Below are positions 1 through 8,883 of a DNA stretch of 64,000 nt, one piece after another. The notes beneath the pieces were generated by a model. The model was not told the DNA's origin. It saw nothing but the letters and a program-made list of their open reading frames with translations, and made no database searches. Where the stretch lies: contig NZ_OZ245757.1 in the NCBI RefSeq assembly GCF_965227505.1, forward strand, positions 3,720,001-3,784,000, written 5' to 3'. The stretch's first letter is position 1, and each line of letters starts with the position of its first letter. The stretch comes from Pelagibius sp965227505 (lineage in GTDB: Bacteria; Pseudomonadota; Alphaproteobacteria; Kiloniellales; Kiloniellaceae). The position numbers were made by a program, and so were the translations under genes.

Positions 1-37
1 TCGACGGCGGGATAACCGTGGTCATGCCGGCTGCAGA

Positions 38-1477
38 GTGAAGCGTGGATCTGCGCGTTGTTGCGCAGCGGTGATGCTGCTCTCGGCCTCAAGCGTGAGT
101 GTCGCCGCCATCGCGTCCACGCAGGCGGTCGCGCAGGACGAGCAGACGGCGGGTCAGCAGATTCAGATTTTTCGGTGGGCGGAGGATTACTCTTACATCG
201 AGAAGATGGACAGACCACGAGTAGGCTTTGAGCATCTCAAGTGGCTTCCAATGGGTTCCCCCGACATCCGGCTCAACCTGGGAGGGCAGTACCGGCTGCG
301 ACTGGACAGCGTTCGCAATCCGAGTTTCGGTCTGGTTCCCGGACAGGACGACTTCACGTCCGTAACACATCGGTTTCTAGCCCATGGCGACCTCCATGTC
401 GGTGACAACATCAGAGCATTCGCCGAACTCGGTTACTATGTGGAGAATGGCCGGGAGCCTAGAGCCCGGCCTTTCGACGAAAGCGATCCCGATATCCAGC
501 AGGCATTTCTGGAGCTACGAGGCGATACATTACCCTTTTCACCGACGCTACGGCTTGGGCGCCAGGAGATCGTCTTCGGAGCGCCACGATTTCTCAGTCT
601 GCGTGAAGGCGCGAACACACGGCGAAGGTTCGATGCGGTACGTCTCGACCTTCAAATCGAGAACAGCGAGCTGGCACTCTTCGCCGGACGTCCGATTGAA
701 CTGGACGATAGTGCGTTTTCAGACAGCTCGGACGATACAGAGTCCGTTTGGGGCATATATCTGCAGTCGCCATCACCGATCTCCTCGTCGGGTGGCCTAG
801 ACCTCGCCTACATCGGACGGCGTGACGAAGATGAAGCCTGGGCGCAGGGAGTCGGATCCGAAACACGACACACCTTCTCCGCGCGGGCTTTCGGCCAGAC
901 GCCTTTGTCGACCGGAACGTTCGACTATGACATTCAGGGAGGCATCCAAACCGGCAGCTTTGCCGATGGCGACATTTTTGCCTGGGGCCTCTCAGCCGAG
1001 GCCGGTTACCAGTTCGATGAGTTACCTTGGACGCCGCGCATCGCCATGCGCGCCAACGCAATATCGGGTGATGATGATCTTGAAGATCCTGATCTCGGAA
1101 CACTTAACGCGCTTTATCCGAACCTTGGCTACTTTACCGACGCTACCACCTTCGCGCCGGCAAACATGCTCGACGCTCATCCATTTGTCGAGTTTCGGCC
1201 GCATGAAAAGCTCACTTTCGAAGTGGGGGCTGACTTTCTGTTCCGAATGTACGAGGAAGATGCCGTCTATGGGGCCGGATACATCCCGCTGGTGCCGGCT
1301 GGACAAGGCGGTAGCGGCCAAATCGCAACGCTCGTCGAGATCACCGGCATTTGGGCGGTCACCGATCATATCGAGGTCAAGGCAAGCTATGTGCGAGGCA
1401 TCGCAGGTTCGATCATCGACCGGGTTGGCGGCAACGATTTTGACTTCGGTTTGGTCCACGCGAGCTTTCGGTTCTGA
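38..1477 (+). CDS. Alginate-export-family outer-membrane porin
   Basis: A 479-residue protein with a GTG start, a positively charged N-terminus and a hydrophobic signal segment (residues about 11-30, ending AQA/VAQ). The rest is rich in alternating aromatic and polar strands, and the chain ends in Phe (FRF), as outer-membrane beta-barrels do. The text fits the Alginate_exp family, with a GGQYRLRLD-type first strand and a LRLGRQEIVFG-type motif near residue 175. It probably sits in the outer membrane and passes an organic anion or oligomer. The name comes from the family, and alginate itself is not implied. It is the first gene in the window, so an upstream partner may be missing. The gene below it lies on the other strand. 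Confidence 0.75.
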   Translation: MKRGSARCCAAVMLLSASSVSVAAIASTQAVAQDEQTAGQQIQIFRWAEDYSYIEKMDRPRVGFEHLKWLPMGSPDIRLNLGGQYRLRLDSVRNPSFGLVPGQDDFTSVTHRFLAHGDLHVGDNIRAFAELGYYVENGREPRARPFDESDPDIQQAFLELRGDTLPFSPTLRLGRQEIVFGAPRFLSLREGANTRRRFDAVRLDLQIENSELALFAGRPIELDDSAFSDSSDDTESVWGIYLQSPSPISSSGGLDLAYIGRRDEDEAWAQGVGSETRHTFSARAFGQTPLSTGTFDYDIQGGIQTGSFADGDIFAWGLSAEAGYQFDELPWTPRIAMRANAISGDDDLEDPDLGTLNALYPNLGYFTDATTFAPANMLDAHPFVEFRPHEKLTFEVGADFLFRMYEEDAVYGAGYIPLVPAGQGGSGQIATLVEITGIWAVTDHIEVKASYVRGIAGSIIDRVGGNDFDFGLVHASFRF

Positions 1478-1731
1478 TTTTCAGAGACATACCTTGCCGG
1501 AGCTCCAGACAGCCAACGTCCAGAGCCGTTAGGTGGAAAGTCATCTGACATCTCCTTTGTCAGCCTGTTTGCCTTCGCAAGTCGCTGATCCAGCGCCTCG
1601 ACGAGTCTTTCATAGAACTCGCGGTCCGTGGCCTAGCGGCGCGTAACTCTGTGCGTTCGTCCTGGGTCCCGAACGTCATGACCTATGACACGAGAGTTAA
1701 GCGACATCCGGACTACCCCACGGATCAACGC

Positions 1732-2313
1732 TCATATCCCAAATTTAGAAATGATCTGATTGGCCCGAGCGCGTGTCTCCAGATCGTTCCAGTCGCGTAA
1801 GAGCTCGAGAATTATCTGCCGCGTTGATACTGGCACACCGCCCGCTTGTTGAATGCGTGATCGGTGGGCGCTTTCGATTGAGGAGGACGGCCACACGATG
1901 GCATCGACTACAAAAAAGCAATCATGGCCATGCGCCAAGGCGCCTAACACGGTGAAAGTCAGAGAAGCCTCGGTGCAACGCCCGAAAACTAAGAGTGTAG
2001 CTCGGTCCCAAGAAGCAATAACGTTGACGAAGCCTTGATCTTCCCAAGGGTCCAGAACCTGTCGATTGGTGACAACGATGGTCGAGCCGCCCGACGCAAT
2101 CGGATCACGCGAGTCCTTGACACCCTTCTCCCGGTAGCGCGTGATGGTTGCAGGAAGATCCAGTGCGTCGCGGAGCGCCAGCAAGGCTCCGATGGCCTGA
2201 GTTTGCTGCGAATCTGGCACGGTTTGATAGTGTTTCGAAAGATGATCGACAATTACGATCCCTATACGGTCCGGTGACTGCAAAGCGCTCCGCTGACGGA
2301 TGTCGTGGCTCAC
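1732..2313 (-). CDS. YcaC-like isochorismatase-fold protein lacking the nucleophilic Cys
   Basis: A 193-residue protein with a GTG start and an AGGTG Shine-Dalgarno-like element about 9 nt upstream. The layout matches the YcaC branch of the cysteine-hydrolase (isochorismatase) fold: the conserved Asp in IVIVDHL (D23), a DPWEDQGF segment like the INAWDNEDF of YcaC, and GRCTEASLTF where the family has GVVTEVCVAF. At the nucleophile position the codon is TCT, giving Ser117 instead of Cys. A Cys lies four residues earlier (C113), but this is not the usual position. It may be a dead hydrolase, a Ser-based variant, or a binding protein. It is cytoplasmic by sequence and stands alone on its strand, about 550 nt from the aldehyde dehydrogenase gene. 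Confidence 0.7.
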   Translation of the reverse strand: MSHDIRQRSALQSPDRIGIVIVDHLSKHYQTVPDSQQTQAIGALLALRDALDLPATITRYREKGVKDSRDPIASGGSTIVVTNRQVLDPWEDQGFVNVIASWDRATLLVFGRCTEASLTFTVLGALAHGHDCFFVVDAIVWPSSSIESAHRSRIQQAGGVPVSTRQIILELLRDWNDLETRARANQIISKFGI

Positions 2314-2778
2314 CGGACATGCACCTGGACGCGGGAAGCTCGTTCCGGCAACGATTGAATCCAGGTGCGCGTCCCATACTTTTTGCGCGATGAGATGCAG
2401 CTCTTAAGCCAAATCGATTGACTGACAAAGATAACATTGCAAACGCCGCTGATCTCCATCGTCGACTCGCGCACTTTCGTGGTTTCGAGGAAAGATGTGA
2501 TGAACCGCTCGGCGCTCTACCAATAGCTTTTCAGGTCAATTTCCGGCTGCCTTCCAGATCTCAGACATTTGCTTGTGAGAATCGTGCATTCTGTTGGAGA
2601 CGAAAGTGTCGCGACGCTAGCTCGATTCCTTTAGGCACAGCATCAGTGGTGGGAGTGGCCCAACCCTAGACCGCAAGAATTTCATTGGAGACTGGCTTGA
2701 ATTCGAAATTTGCTGACCCGGGGCTTTGCGACGCTGCTCGCGAGATCTCATAAAATGTTATTCTTCAAGAAGATAGTA

Positions 2779-2865
2779 GTGAAAATCTCCGTACTCGGTA
2801 CTGGAAACACTGGCGGCTCGTTAGGCGTGTTATGGGGTCGCTTGGGGGGGAATAGGGCGAACTGA
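2779..2865 (+). pseudogene. Truncated start of a Rossmann-fold NADP/F420-type reductase
   Basis: A GTG-started 28-codon reading frame encodes a typical N-terminal dinucleotide-binding beta-alpha unit (KISVLGTGNTGGSLG, a GxGxxG signature followed by VLWGRLG). This is how NADPH-dependent F420 reductase-like or dinucleotide-binding proteins of about 200 residues begin. The frame stops after residue 28 and I see no continuation before the aldehyde dehydrogenase stop codon at 2869. It reads as a gene cut off at its 5' end by a rearrangement. The rest of the 2314-2868 gap holds only an unconvincing 83-codon frame. Confidence 0.55.
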
Positions 2866-2868
2866 GGC

Positions 2869-4350
2869 TCATGCCGATGCTAGATTAGCCCATATGCTCT
2901 TATACTGCGTGTAGCTTTCAAGTGCTTCGGGCCCGTGTTCCCGACCAAAGCCAGACATTTTGAACCCGCCGAACGGCGCGTTCGGATGGAACCGATGCCA
3001 TGTATTGAGCCAGATAGTCCCTGCGTGCAATTTGTCAGCAAGGCGTATAGCGCGGCCGATGTCGCCGGACTGGATTCCCGCCGCTAGGCCGTAAGGCGTG
3101 TCGTTTGCGATTTGGAGTGCCTCGTCTTCGGTGTTGAACGGCATGACTGAGATTACGGGGCCGAAGATCTCTTCCCGGCTGATGATCTGGTCGTTATAGG
3201 CGTCGGCGAAGACGGTGGGCTCGATGAAGAAGCCCTTGCCGTTTAGCGATCGTGGATTGCCGCCAGTGAAGAGCCGTGCGCTTGATCTCCCTTTTTCGAT
3301 GTAACCCATAACTTTGTCGAATTCGCCTTTGGTGGCGATTGGGCCGATCACCGTATCGGACTCGAGCGGGTCGCCGATTTTTGCATTCGCCGCAAGCGCA
3401 GACAGTCGGGCGATTACCTCATCATAGACGGCGCGTTCAACAAGCAGTCTAGATCCCGCGACGCAGACCTCGCCCTTGTTCCAGAAGATCCCTATGAACG
3501 CATTTTGTACGGCGCGATCGAGATCGGCGTCGGCGAAAATGATGTGCGGAGACTTGCCGCCCAGCTCCATCGTGAGATGTTTCATGGAATTAGCGCCGGT
3601 CTGGAAGACGCGCTGGCCGACGGCAGTCGAGCCCGTGAACGCCACTTTATGAACGTCTGGGTGGGCAGTGAGAACGTCGCCCACTTCCCGGCCGGAGCCG
3701 GTCAAGAGATTGTATACGCCAGGCGGCAGGCCCGCATCGATCGTGATCTGCGCGAAAGCGATGGCGCTTGAGGGTGTCGTTTCCGAAGGCTTGTGGACGA
3801 CCGTATTGCCGGCTGCCAGGGCTGGAGCGATCTTCGACATGGAGAGCGCGAATGGAAAGTTGAACGGCGTGATTGCGGCCACGACGCCAAGCGGCTCGCG
3901 GCGAGTCAGGATTCGCAAATCCGGCTGGTAGCTCGACCGATACCCCCCGTCCATTGAAGTCATAGCGAGACTGCCGAAGATGCGGAACATGCCGGCGCAA
4001 TGGGGGATAATCGCGTGAATGAAATCCCGGTAGGGCATACCCATATCCATCGCTTCGCGAAGCGCGAGGTCCTCGGCGCGCTCTTCGATGAGATCGGCGA
4101 TGCGAAATAGGACTTGCGCGCGGGCTTCGTGATGGAATGTCGGCCAGTCACCCGAAGTGAATGCTGCATAGGCGGCGGCAACCGCCGCTTCAGCGTCCTC
4201 CGGCGTGCCGCGCGCGGTCGCCGCGAATGCATCCTCGGTTGTCGGGTCGATTAGCGTCGTCTTTGCGCCATTCGACGCGTCGCGCCATTCCCCGTCAATC
4301 AGGAGCTGCGAGTCAGGACGGTGTGTTCGGGAGGGCGCGGCTTGAGTCAT
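2869..4350 (-). CDS. NAD(P)-dependent aldehyde dehydrogenase
   Basis: A 493-residue protein, the normal length for the aldehyde dehydrogenase superfamily. It oxidises an aldehyde to the acid with NAD(P)+ in the cytoplasm. Visible landmarks are TPFNFPF with the oxyanion Asn (N164), HKPSE (cofactor binding), FTGSTAVG (Rossmann turn), MELGGKSP with the general-base Glu (E262), GEVCVAG with the catalytic Cys (C296) and EEIFGPV. The ATG has an AGGAG element 8 nt upstream. It starts 26 nt after the short-chain dehydrogenase stop, so the two are probably cotranscribed and act in sequence on an alcohol and its aldehyde. The substrate cannot be read from the sequence. Confidence 0.93.
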   Translation of the reverse strand: MTQAAPSRTHRPDSQLLIDGEWRDASNGAKTTLIDPTTEDAFAATARGTPEDAEAAVAAAYAAFTSGDWPTFHHEARAQVLFRIADLIEERAEDLALREAMDMGMPYRDFIHAIIPHCAGMFRIFGSLAMTSMDGGYRSSYQPDLRILTRREPLGVVAAITPFNFPFALSMSKIAPALAAGNTVVHKPSETTPSSAIAFAQITIDAGLPPGVYNLLTGSGREVGDVLTAHPDVHKVAFTGSTAVGQRVFQTGANSMKHLTMELGGKSPHIIFADADLDRAVQNAFIGIFWNKGEVCVAGSRLLVERAVYDEVIARLSALAANAKIGDPLESDTVIGPIATKGEFDKVMGYIEKGRSSARLFTGGNPRSLNGKGFFIEPTVFADAYNDQIISREEIFGPVISVMPFNTEDEALQIANDTPYGLAAGIQSGDIGRAIRLADKLHAGTIWLNTWHRFHPNAPFGGFKMSGFGREHGPEALESYTQYKSIWANLASA

Positions 4351-4376
4351 GACGGGGCTCCTGACACGTTTTCCAA

Positions 4377-5093
4377 CTAAACAGGGAGATCGCGTGGGAC
4401 GACCAAGACGCGGGGAATGAGCACGCCATCTGGCTGGCTCAACACAAAGTGCACGACCTCAGCTATGTCGCGAGGTCGCAAAGCGCCGCCTGAAAACACA
4501 TACTGGCGAGCTTCCTCATTCCAGTTGTCGTAGAGGCGGGTTGCAACGGTGCCTGGCGCGACGGCGTGAGCATTGACGCCTGTTCCGACGAGCTCCATGC
4601 GGAGTGCATCGGTAAAGCCTTCGACGGCGAATTTGCTGGCGTTGTAGGCGGCGAGCTTAGCCCCGGTCTTATAGCCGGCAAAGGACGATATGTTGAAGAT
4701 ATGTCCGGATTTTTGGCTTTTGAACGCACGCGCAAAGCGTAAGGCAATGAGGATAGCGGCCTCGACATTGAGACGGAGCATGACGCGGACTTCCTCAGGG
4801 TCGATCTCATCAACGGCTCCCTCTACCATCATGCCGGCATTGTTGATGAGCACATCGACCCGGCCTTGGCTCTCCAGGGCGGCGTTCAAGAGCGCATTAG
4901 GGGCGCTTTGGTCGTGGGCGAGATCGAGCGGTATGACGTGTCCTTCGACCTTTTTCGCAACGCGGTCGAGATTAGGCGTCTGTCGTGCCGACAGAACCAG
5001 TCTATAGCCTCCAGCGCGGAGACGTTCGGCGACTGCCTCTCCGATGCCGGATGATGCGCCCGTAATGACCGCTACTCTGTCTGCGTCCGCCAT
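4377..5093 (-). CDS. Short-chain dehydrogenase/reductase (SDR)
   Basis: A classical SDR of about 238 residues. It has TGASSGIGEA (cofactor-binding TGxxxGxG) at residues 11-20, NNAG at 84-87, a catalytic Ser in NISSFAG (about S137) and YNASK (Y150, K154). The longer reading frame begins with a TTG at 5117, but the ATG at 5093 has GGAGG ten bases upstream and starts right before the first beta strand, so I use that. The product would interconvert an alcohol and a carbonyl compound with NAD(P)(H). It is the first gene of a probable two-gene operon with the aldehyde dehydrogenase. The two AraC genes upstream are natural candidates to regulate it. Confidence 0.9.
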   Translation of the reverse strand: MADADRVAVITGASSGIGEAVAERLRAGGYRLVLSARQTPNLDRVAKKVEGHVIPLDLAHDQSAPNALLNAALESQGRVDVLINNAGMMVEGAVDEIDPEEVRVMLRLNVEAAILIALRFARAFKSQKSGHIFNISSFAGYKTGAKLAAYNASKFAVEGFTDALRMELVGTGVNAHAVAPGTVATRLYDNWNEEARQYVFSGGALRPRDIAEVVHFVLSQPDGVLIPRVLVVPRDLPV

Positions 5094-5215
5094 TACTGTC
5101 TCGCCTCCGCAGTCCAAACCATGGAACGAGATGTAAAGGAAAGCGGCACCTTCCGTATTTTACGATTCGAACGTGCTTTACCACGTTAACGATGTGCGCC
5201 GCCGTGCGGCGGTGG

Positions 5216-6118
5216 TTACGATAACGCCTCCCGTCGCATCGCACCTGGCGTCAGGCCGAATTGCTGCTTGAAGCAGGCAGTCAGGTGGGATTGGTTCGCG
5301 AAGCCGCAGTGATAGGCGACCTCGGCTATAGGCAGGCTAGTGGTCAGCAGCAGCTCTCTGGAGCGCTCGCAGCGGCGGCGCTGGACATAGGCCCAGACCG
5401 GTTCTCCGGTCGTCGCCTTGAAGCTGCGCGAAAAGTGTCCTGGGCTGAGGCAGGCGACGCTGGCGATTTCGGCCACCGTCAACGCGTCGCCCAAATGCGC
5501 CTCAATGTAGTCGATCGTGCGGGCAATCCGCGTGTCTTCCGGGAGCGCCGAGCCAATTGGAGAAAGGTCTTGATCGCCTGATAGCAAAGCGAGCAATTGC
5601 AGTGTGGTGGCATCGACCAAAATAGTATGGCTTGGGTCTTCCGCCATCGCGAGTCGCCAAATCTTCTGCAACAATTGGATCGCCTGCGGAGACCGCGCGG
5701 CCCGCCCATAGAACTGACCGATCGTTGTGTCACCCAAGTTATACCGGTCAAGCAATGGCTGAAACTTGTGCAGCGCGAAAGCGGCGGTGAGCGTAGTTGT
5801 GGCGGAATGAGCAGTGAAATCCGCGCCGGTGTGCGGAGGGAGTATGTTGATGGTTTGAGGAGGGACGTTTCGATGAATGCGCGGGCCATCGCCAAGATCA
5901 AGCACCAGCTCGCATGTCCCGAACATACATGCGTTGATCGTGAATTGGGCCATCTCCTCGACATACCCCTCACCTGCACCCTTCGTCGCGCGAACAAGTG
6001 TCAAGCCATAGGAGCCTGCAGTGAGTCGCTCGCTGTGAGTGGCGTTAACATCCTCGGACTGAAAAAAGTCGGCACAATTCGACGTGACGCTTGACTCTCC
6101 ACGGTTCGGATCGGTCAT
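5216..6118 (-). CDS. AraC-family transcriptional regulator (copy 2)
   Basis: A 300-residue regulator. The N-terminal two thirds resemble the cupin-like sensing domain found in AraC proteins. The C-terminal 105 residues carry the double helix-turn-helix, with TVAEIASVACLSPGHFSRSF as the first and LPIAEVAYHCGFANQSHLTACFKQQFGLTP as the second element (quoted here only as landmarks in two parts: residues about 213-232 and 258-287). The start codon overlaps the stop of the upstream paralogue by 4 nt, so the two are translationally coupled. It probably binds DNA near the SDR/aldehyde dehydrogenase operon directly downstream, in response to a substrate of that pathway. The effector is unknown. Confidence 0.9.
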   Translation of the reverse strand: MTDPNRGESSVTSNCADFFQSEDVNATHSERLTAGSYGLTLVRATKGAGEGYVEEMAQFTINACMFGTCELVLDLGDGPRIHRNVPPQTINILPPHTGADFTAHSATTTLTAAFALHKFQPLLDRYNLGDTTIGQFYGRAARSPQAIQLLQKIWRLAMAEDPSHTILVDATTLQLLALLSGDQDLSPIGSALPEDTRIARTIDYIEAHLGDALTVAEIASVACLSPGHFSRSFKATTGEPVWAYVQRRRCERSRELLLTTSLPIAEVAYHCGFANQSHLTACFKQQFGLTPGAMRREALS

Positions 6119-7008
6119 GACAGCAACTCCCGCCGCGCCTGTGCGGGTGTCACGTCGAACTGCTGCTTGAAGCAGGCGGTGAGATGGGATTGGTTCGCAA
6201 ATCCACAGCGGTAGGCGATCTCGGCTACGGGCAATTGGGTCGTGAGCAGCAGCTCCTTCGCCCGCTCGCCGCGTCGGCGCTGGACATAGGCCCAGACAGG
6301 TTGCCCGGTCGTCGCCTTGAAACTGCGGGAAAAGTGGCCGGCGCTCAGGCAGGCCACGGCGGCGATTTCAGCGACCGTCATCGCCTCGCCCAGATGCGCC
6401 TCAATATAGTCGATCGTGCGCCCGATGCGTGGGTCGTTCATCGACAAGCCCAGCATCTTCGGCAACTCTTTCCCGTGTGGGATGTATGCTCCCGCCAGCG
6501 CGGCGCGAAGCGCTAGGCTCACGCCCTCGACGTACAGCGTGTCTAGAGGCTTGCTGCGATGCGCCGTAATCACGGCGTCACGCAAAGTACACGCTAGAGC
6601 TGTGACCTTTCGATCGCTCAGCATCATGAGCGATCGATCGATAGCCTCAAGTCCGGAGGCTTCACGCAGAGCGTCATCCAGCAAGCCATCTCGAAACTCG
6701 ACGAACAGGCATTCGCCGTGGTGACGAAGGTCGCTTTCAGATGCTGCTGTTCCGGACGGATGTACGTTGAAGGTGAGGGGGCTTCCTTCGAGGGTGTGCG
6801 AACGGTCGCTGTTTAGCGCGTACCATGAGCGGTAGGGCGCATAATTGAAGACCATAAGGTCGGCGGAAGTCGTTGCATTAAGAGTCCAGCCTCGAGCGCC
6901 GGGATATGTCAGATCGAGACGGGTGTGGTCGACTGCCAGCGCACCAAGGAGAACAGGCCGCACCGACATTCGGTCGCGAAGGTCGGTACCGTCAAACACC
7001 TCCACCAT
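6115..7008 (-). CDS. AraC-family transcriptional regulator (copy 1)
   Basis: A 297-residue protein with the same architecture as its neighbour. The C-terminal DNA-binding domains are nearly identical in the two proteins (IDYIEAHLG, FKATTG, PVWAYVQRRR and FANQSHLTACFKQQF are shared), while the N-terminal sensing domains have drifted apart much further. This is what a tandem duplication followed by effector divergence looks like. The stop codon overlaps the start of copy 2. About 150 nt separate its start from the next leftward gene upstream. The pair may bind the same operators, possibly as competitors or heterodimers. That is inference from the shared DNA-binding helices. Confidence 0.9.
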   Translation of the reverse strand: MVEVFDGTDLRDRMSVRPVLLGALAVDHTRLDLTYPGARGWTLNATTSADLMVFNYAPYRSWYALNSDRSHTLEGSPLTFNVHPSGTAASESDLRHHGECLFVEFRDGLLDDALREASGLEAIDRSLMMLSDRKVTALACTLRDAVITAHRSKPLDTLYVEGVSLALRAALAGAYIPHGKELPKMLGLSMNDPRIGRTIDYIEAHLGEAMTVAEIAAVACLSAGHFSRSFKATTGQPVWAYVQRRRGERAKELLLTTQLPVAEIAYRCGFANQSHLTACFKQQFDVTPAQARRELLS

Positions 7009-7161
7009 AAGTCGGCGACACTTGCGGCCCCTCGATTTCCAAATCTACCTTAAGATGGTAAGTGGGGGTTGGGTCCGGTTAAACAAGGGCAGCACGCGGC
7101 TCTTCGGTCGTTGCCGCTCAGCATATCCGAGACTGAATTCCTAAAGTGGGCAGCTGCCTAA

Positions 7162-8115
7162 TCAGTCTTCACCAGTGCTGACCTGTAGAACCGGCTTAGC
7201 CCGGTCGGATGACGCCATGTAGTGCCGTGCGACTTCGTCGATCGACGCCCAATCGACGGTGGGACCGACAGGTCCGGTCAGATAGCCTCGACCAAGGCTG
7301 TCGAGCAGTCGCTGGAGGATCTCCGTTCCGGTGTCCGGCCCGCGCTCGATCTCAGCAAACAAATTGATGATATGGATCTGCCCACTCAAGGCCAGTATTT
7401 CGGGTATCGGCACAGTCATGCTTTCACCGCCGACGGCGGAAACCACCACATAGGCGCCGCCAGGCTTGAGGATTGCGGGAACATCGTTGGCCACGCCCGC
7501 TCCTATGATGTCGACAACGAGATCGAACAATGGGCCTTCGCCCAGGAACGCCGCGACGCCTTCGGTCACACGCACGTCGATGTCGCCGTGGCAGCTAGCT
7601 TGCGGAACCTGCGAATCGCGCCGCACCGCCGCGCTAACTTTCGCGCCCGCCGCAAGCGCTATTTGACAGGCATATTGGCCCACGGCCCCGGCGGCACCGG
7701 TGACGAGAACCTGCTTTCCGTAGAGGAACCCTCCATGCCGCAAGCTTACGAAAGCCGTCATCGCCGGCACGGGGAGACAGACGGCCTCCGTCATCTCGAC
7801 ACTCTTCGGCAACTCGGCAATCATGCCGGCGTCGACGGCAATCTGCTCAGCCCAAGCGCCCGCGCGCAGGGTACCGACGACGGGGGCACCTTCCGCAGGA
7901 CTGGGGCGGTTCTGCGCAGTTCTTGCTACACGGCCCGTGAAGTCCCAACCGATGCGTGCGCCATCAGCCACGCTTTCCATATAACGCAGCTCACCTGGAT
8001 TGAGCGCAACATAGTCGACGTCCACCAGAACGTCGTCGGGACCCGCAATCGGTTCGGCTACCTCAGCGAGTTCCAAGCGGGTTTGGCAATCGTGGCGAAC
8101 GACGACGGCGCGCAT
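7162..8115 (-). CDS. Zinc-free medium-chain (quinone-type) oxidoreductase
   Basis: A 317-residue medium-chain dehydrogenase/reductase. It has the N-terminal GroES-like fold (VDYVALNPGELRYM region) and a Rossmann domain with VTGAAGAVGQYACQ around residues 135-150. No cluster of structural or catalytic zinc Cys residues is visible, which points to the NADPH:quinone reductase/zeta-crystallin branch. It would use NADPH in the cytoplasm to reduce an enone or quinone. It lies about 200 nt downstream of the SnoaL-like gene on the same strand and is probably part of the same catabolic cluster. Substrate unknown. Confidence 0.85.
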   Translation of the reverse strand: MRAVVVRHDCQTRLELAEVAEPIAGPDDVLVDVDYVALNPGELRYMESVADGARIGWDFTGRVARTAQNRPSPAEGAPVVGTLRAGAWAEQIAVDAGMIAELPKSVEMTEAVCLPVPAMTAFVSLRHGGFLYGKQVLVTGAAGAVGQYACQIALAAGAKVSAAVRRDSQVPQASCHGDIDVRVTEGVAAFLGEGPLFDLVVDIIGAGVANDVPAILKPGGAYVVVSAVGGESMTVPIPEILALSGQIHIINLFAEIERGPDTGTEILQRLLDSLGRGYLTGPVGPTVDWASIDEVARHYMASSDRAKPVLQVSTGED

Positions 8116-8316
8116 GATTGGGTCTCCCGGTCCGGTCGAGCGCTGCCGGTCATGGTTGCAGCGGCCGGGAGCGCTCCTGATGCATTCTCTGGCGCGCAGT
8201 CACGGGATGCTATCTCGATATGAAGCGTGTTTGTCAGAAACTGGACATCTGACGGTGGCCGGGGCGTCTGGCTGCAGATCCGTGGTTTCACTACCGTACC
8301 TATCACAGGATCAGGT

Positions 8317-8883
8317 TTAAGTTTCCCAATCGGGCGTGCGGCGCCTTAACGCTTCCTTGCGCTGATCTTCCGGGAAAAGATCCGCCGTCAACGACATCTG
8401 GTCATAAGTCCGGCGATGAATGAGCCAGCGGCCATCTTGCTTGACGAGTTGGTCACGCACGACGCCGTGGGCGAAGAGCCGCGGCAGCAGGGCCGTTGGC
8501 TCAGCTCCCATCGCATGGACCTGCATGACGATGGTGTAGTGAACGGCTTTGGCGGTCTCCGTTCCCGTTCCCACGGCTGCAATGTTAACGGCCTGATGCC
8601 GGATGGCGCCGAGAAGTTCAGGGTTGTCGCGCATAAGCGCCGCAAATCCGCTCCGCCCCTCCATAGCGCCAAAGACCGCATGCTCTTGTCGGAAATCCTC
8701 GGTAACGATCGAGGCGAGGTGCGCCTCGTCGCCTGTATCCAAGGCCAAGCAGTGACGGGCGATCAGTTCGTGGATAGCGAGGCGATCCTCGGTGGGCAAG
8801 GGAGCATTTTCCTGCGGGCTTAGCAGGCCAGCGGGGCTGATAGTGCGGGCTGTGACGTGCTGGGTGGTCATGATCGGTATCAC
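8317..8883 (-). CDS. SnoaL-like (NTF2-fold) protein
   Basis: A 188-residue protein whose central 130 residues match the SnoaL_4/NTF2-like layout: an initial helix with ELIARHCLALDTGD, then VTEDFRQEHAVFG, strands with AVHYTIVMQVH, and a final WLIHRRTYDQ strand. Such proteins are small cone-shaped enzymes or binding proteins used in polyketide, steroid and aromatic pathways. The listed start is a GTG whose bases overlap the stop of the molybdenum hydroxylase gene. An in-frame ATG at 8871 is an equally possible start. It is the third gene of the operon that begins at 11519. The reaction is unknown. Confidence 0.75.
   Translation of the reverse strand: MIPIMTTQHVTARTISPAGLLSPQENAPLPTEDRLAIHELIARHCLALDTGDEAHLASIVTEDFRQEHAVFGAMEGRSGFAALMRDNPELLGAIRHQAVNIAAVGTGTETAKAVHYTIVMQVHAMGAEPTALLPRLFAHGVVRDQLVKQDGRWLIHRRTYDQMSLTADLFPEDQRKEALRRRTPDWET

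Noticed and set aside
1540..1640. Coding-like text on the minus strand (REFYERLVEALDQRLAKANR)
   Set aside because: A stop lies six codons before it and no start codon fits. It may be a remnant of a gene but is too short to assign.
2418..2669. 83-codon plus-strand frame
   Set aside because: No ribosome site, no motif, low-quality composition.
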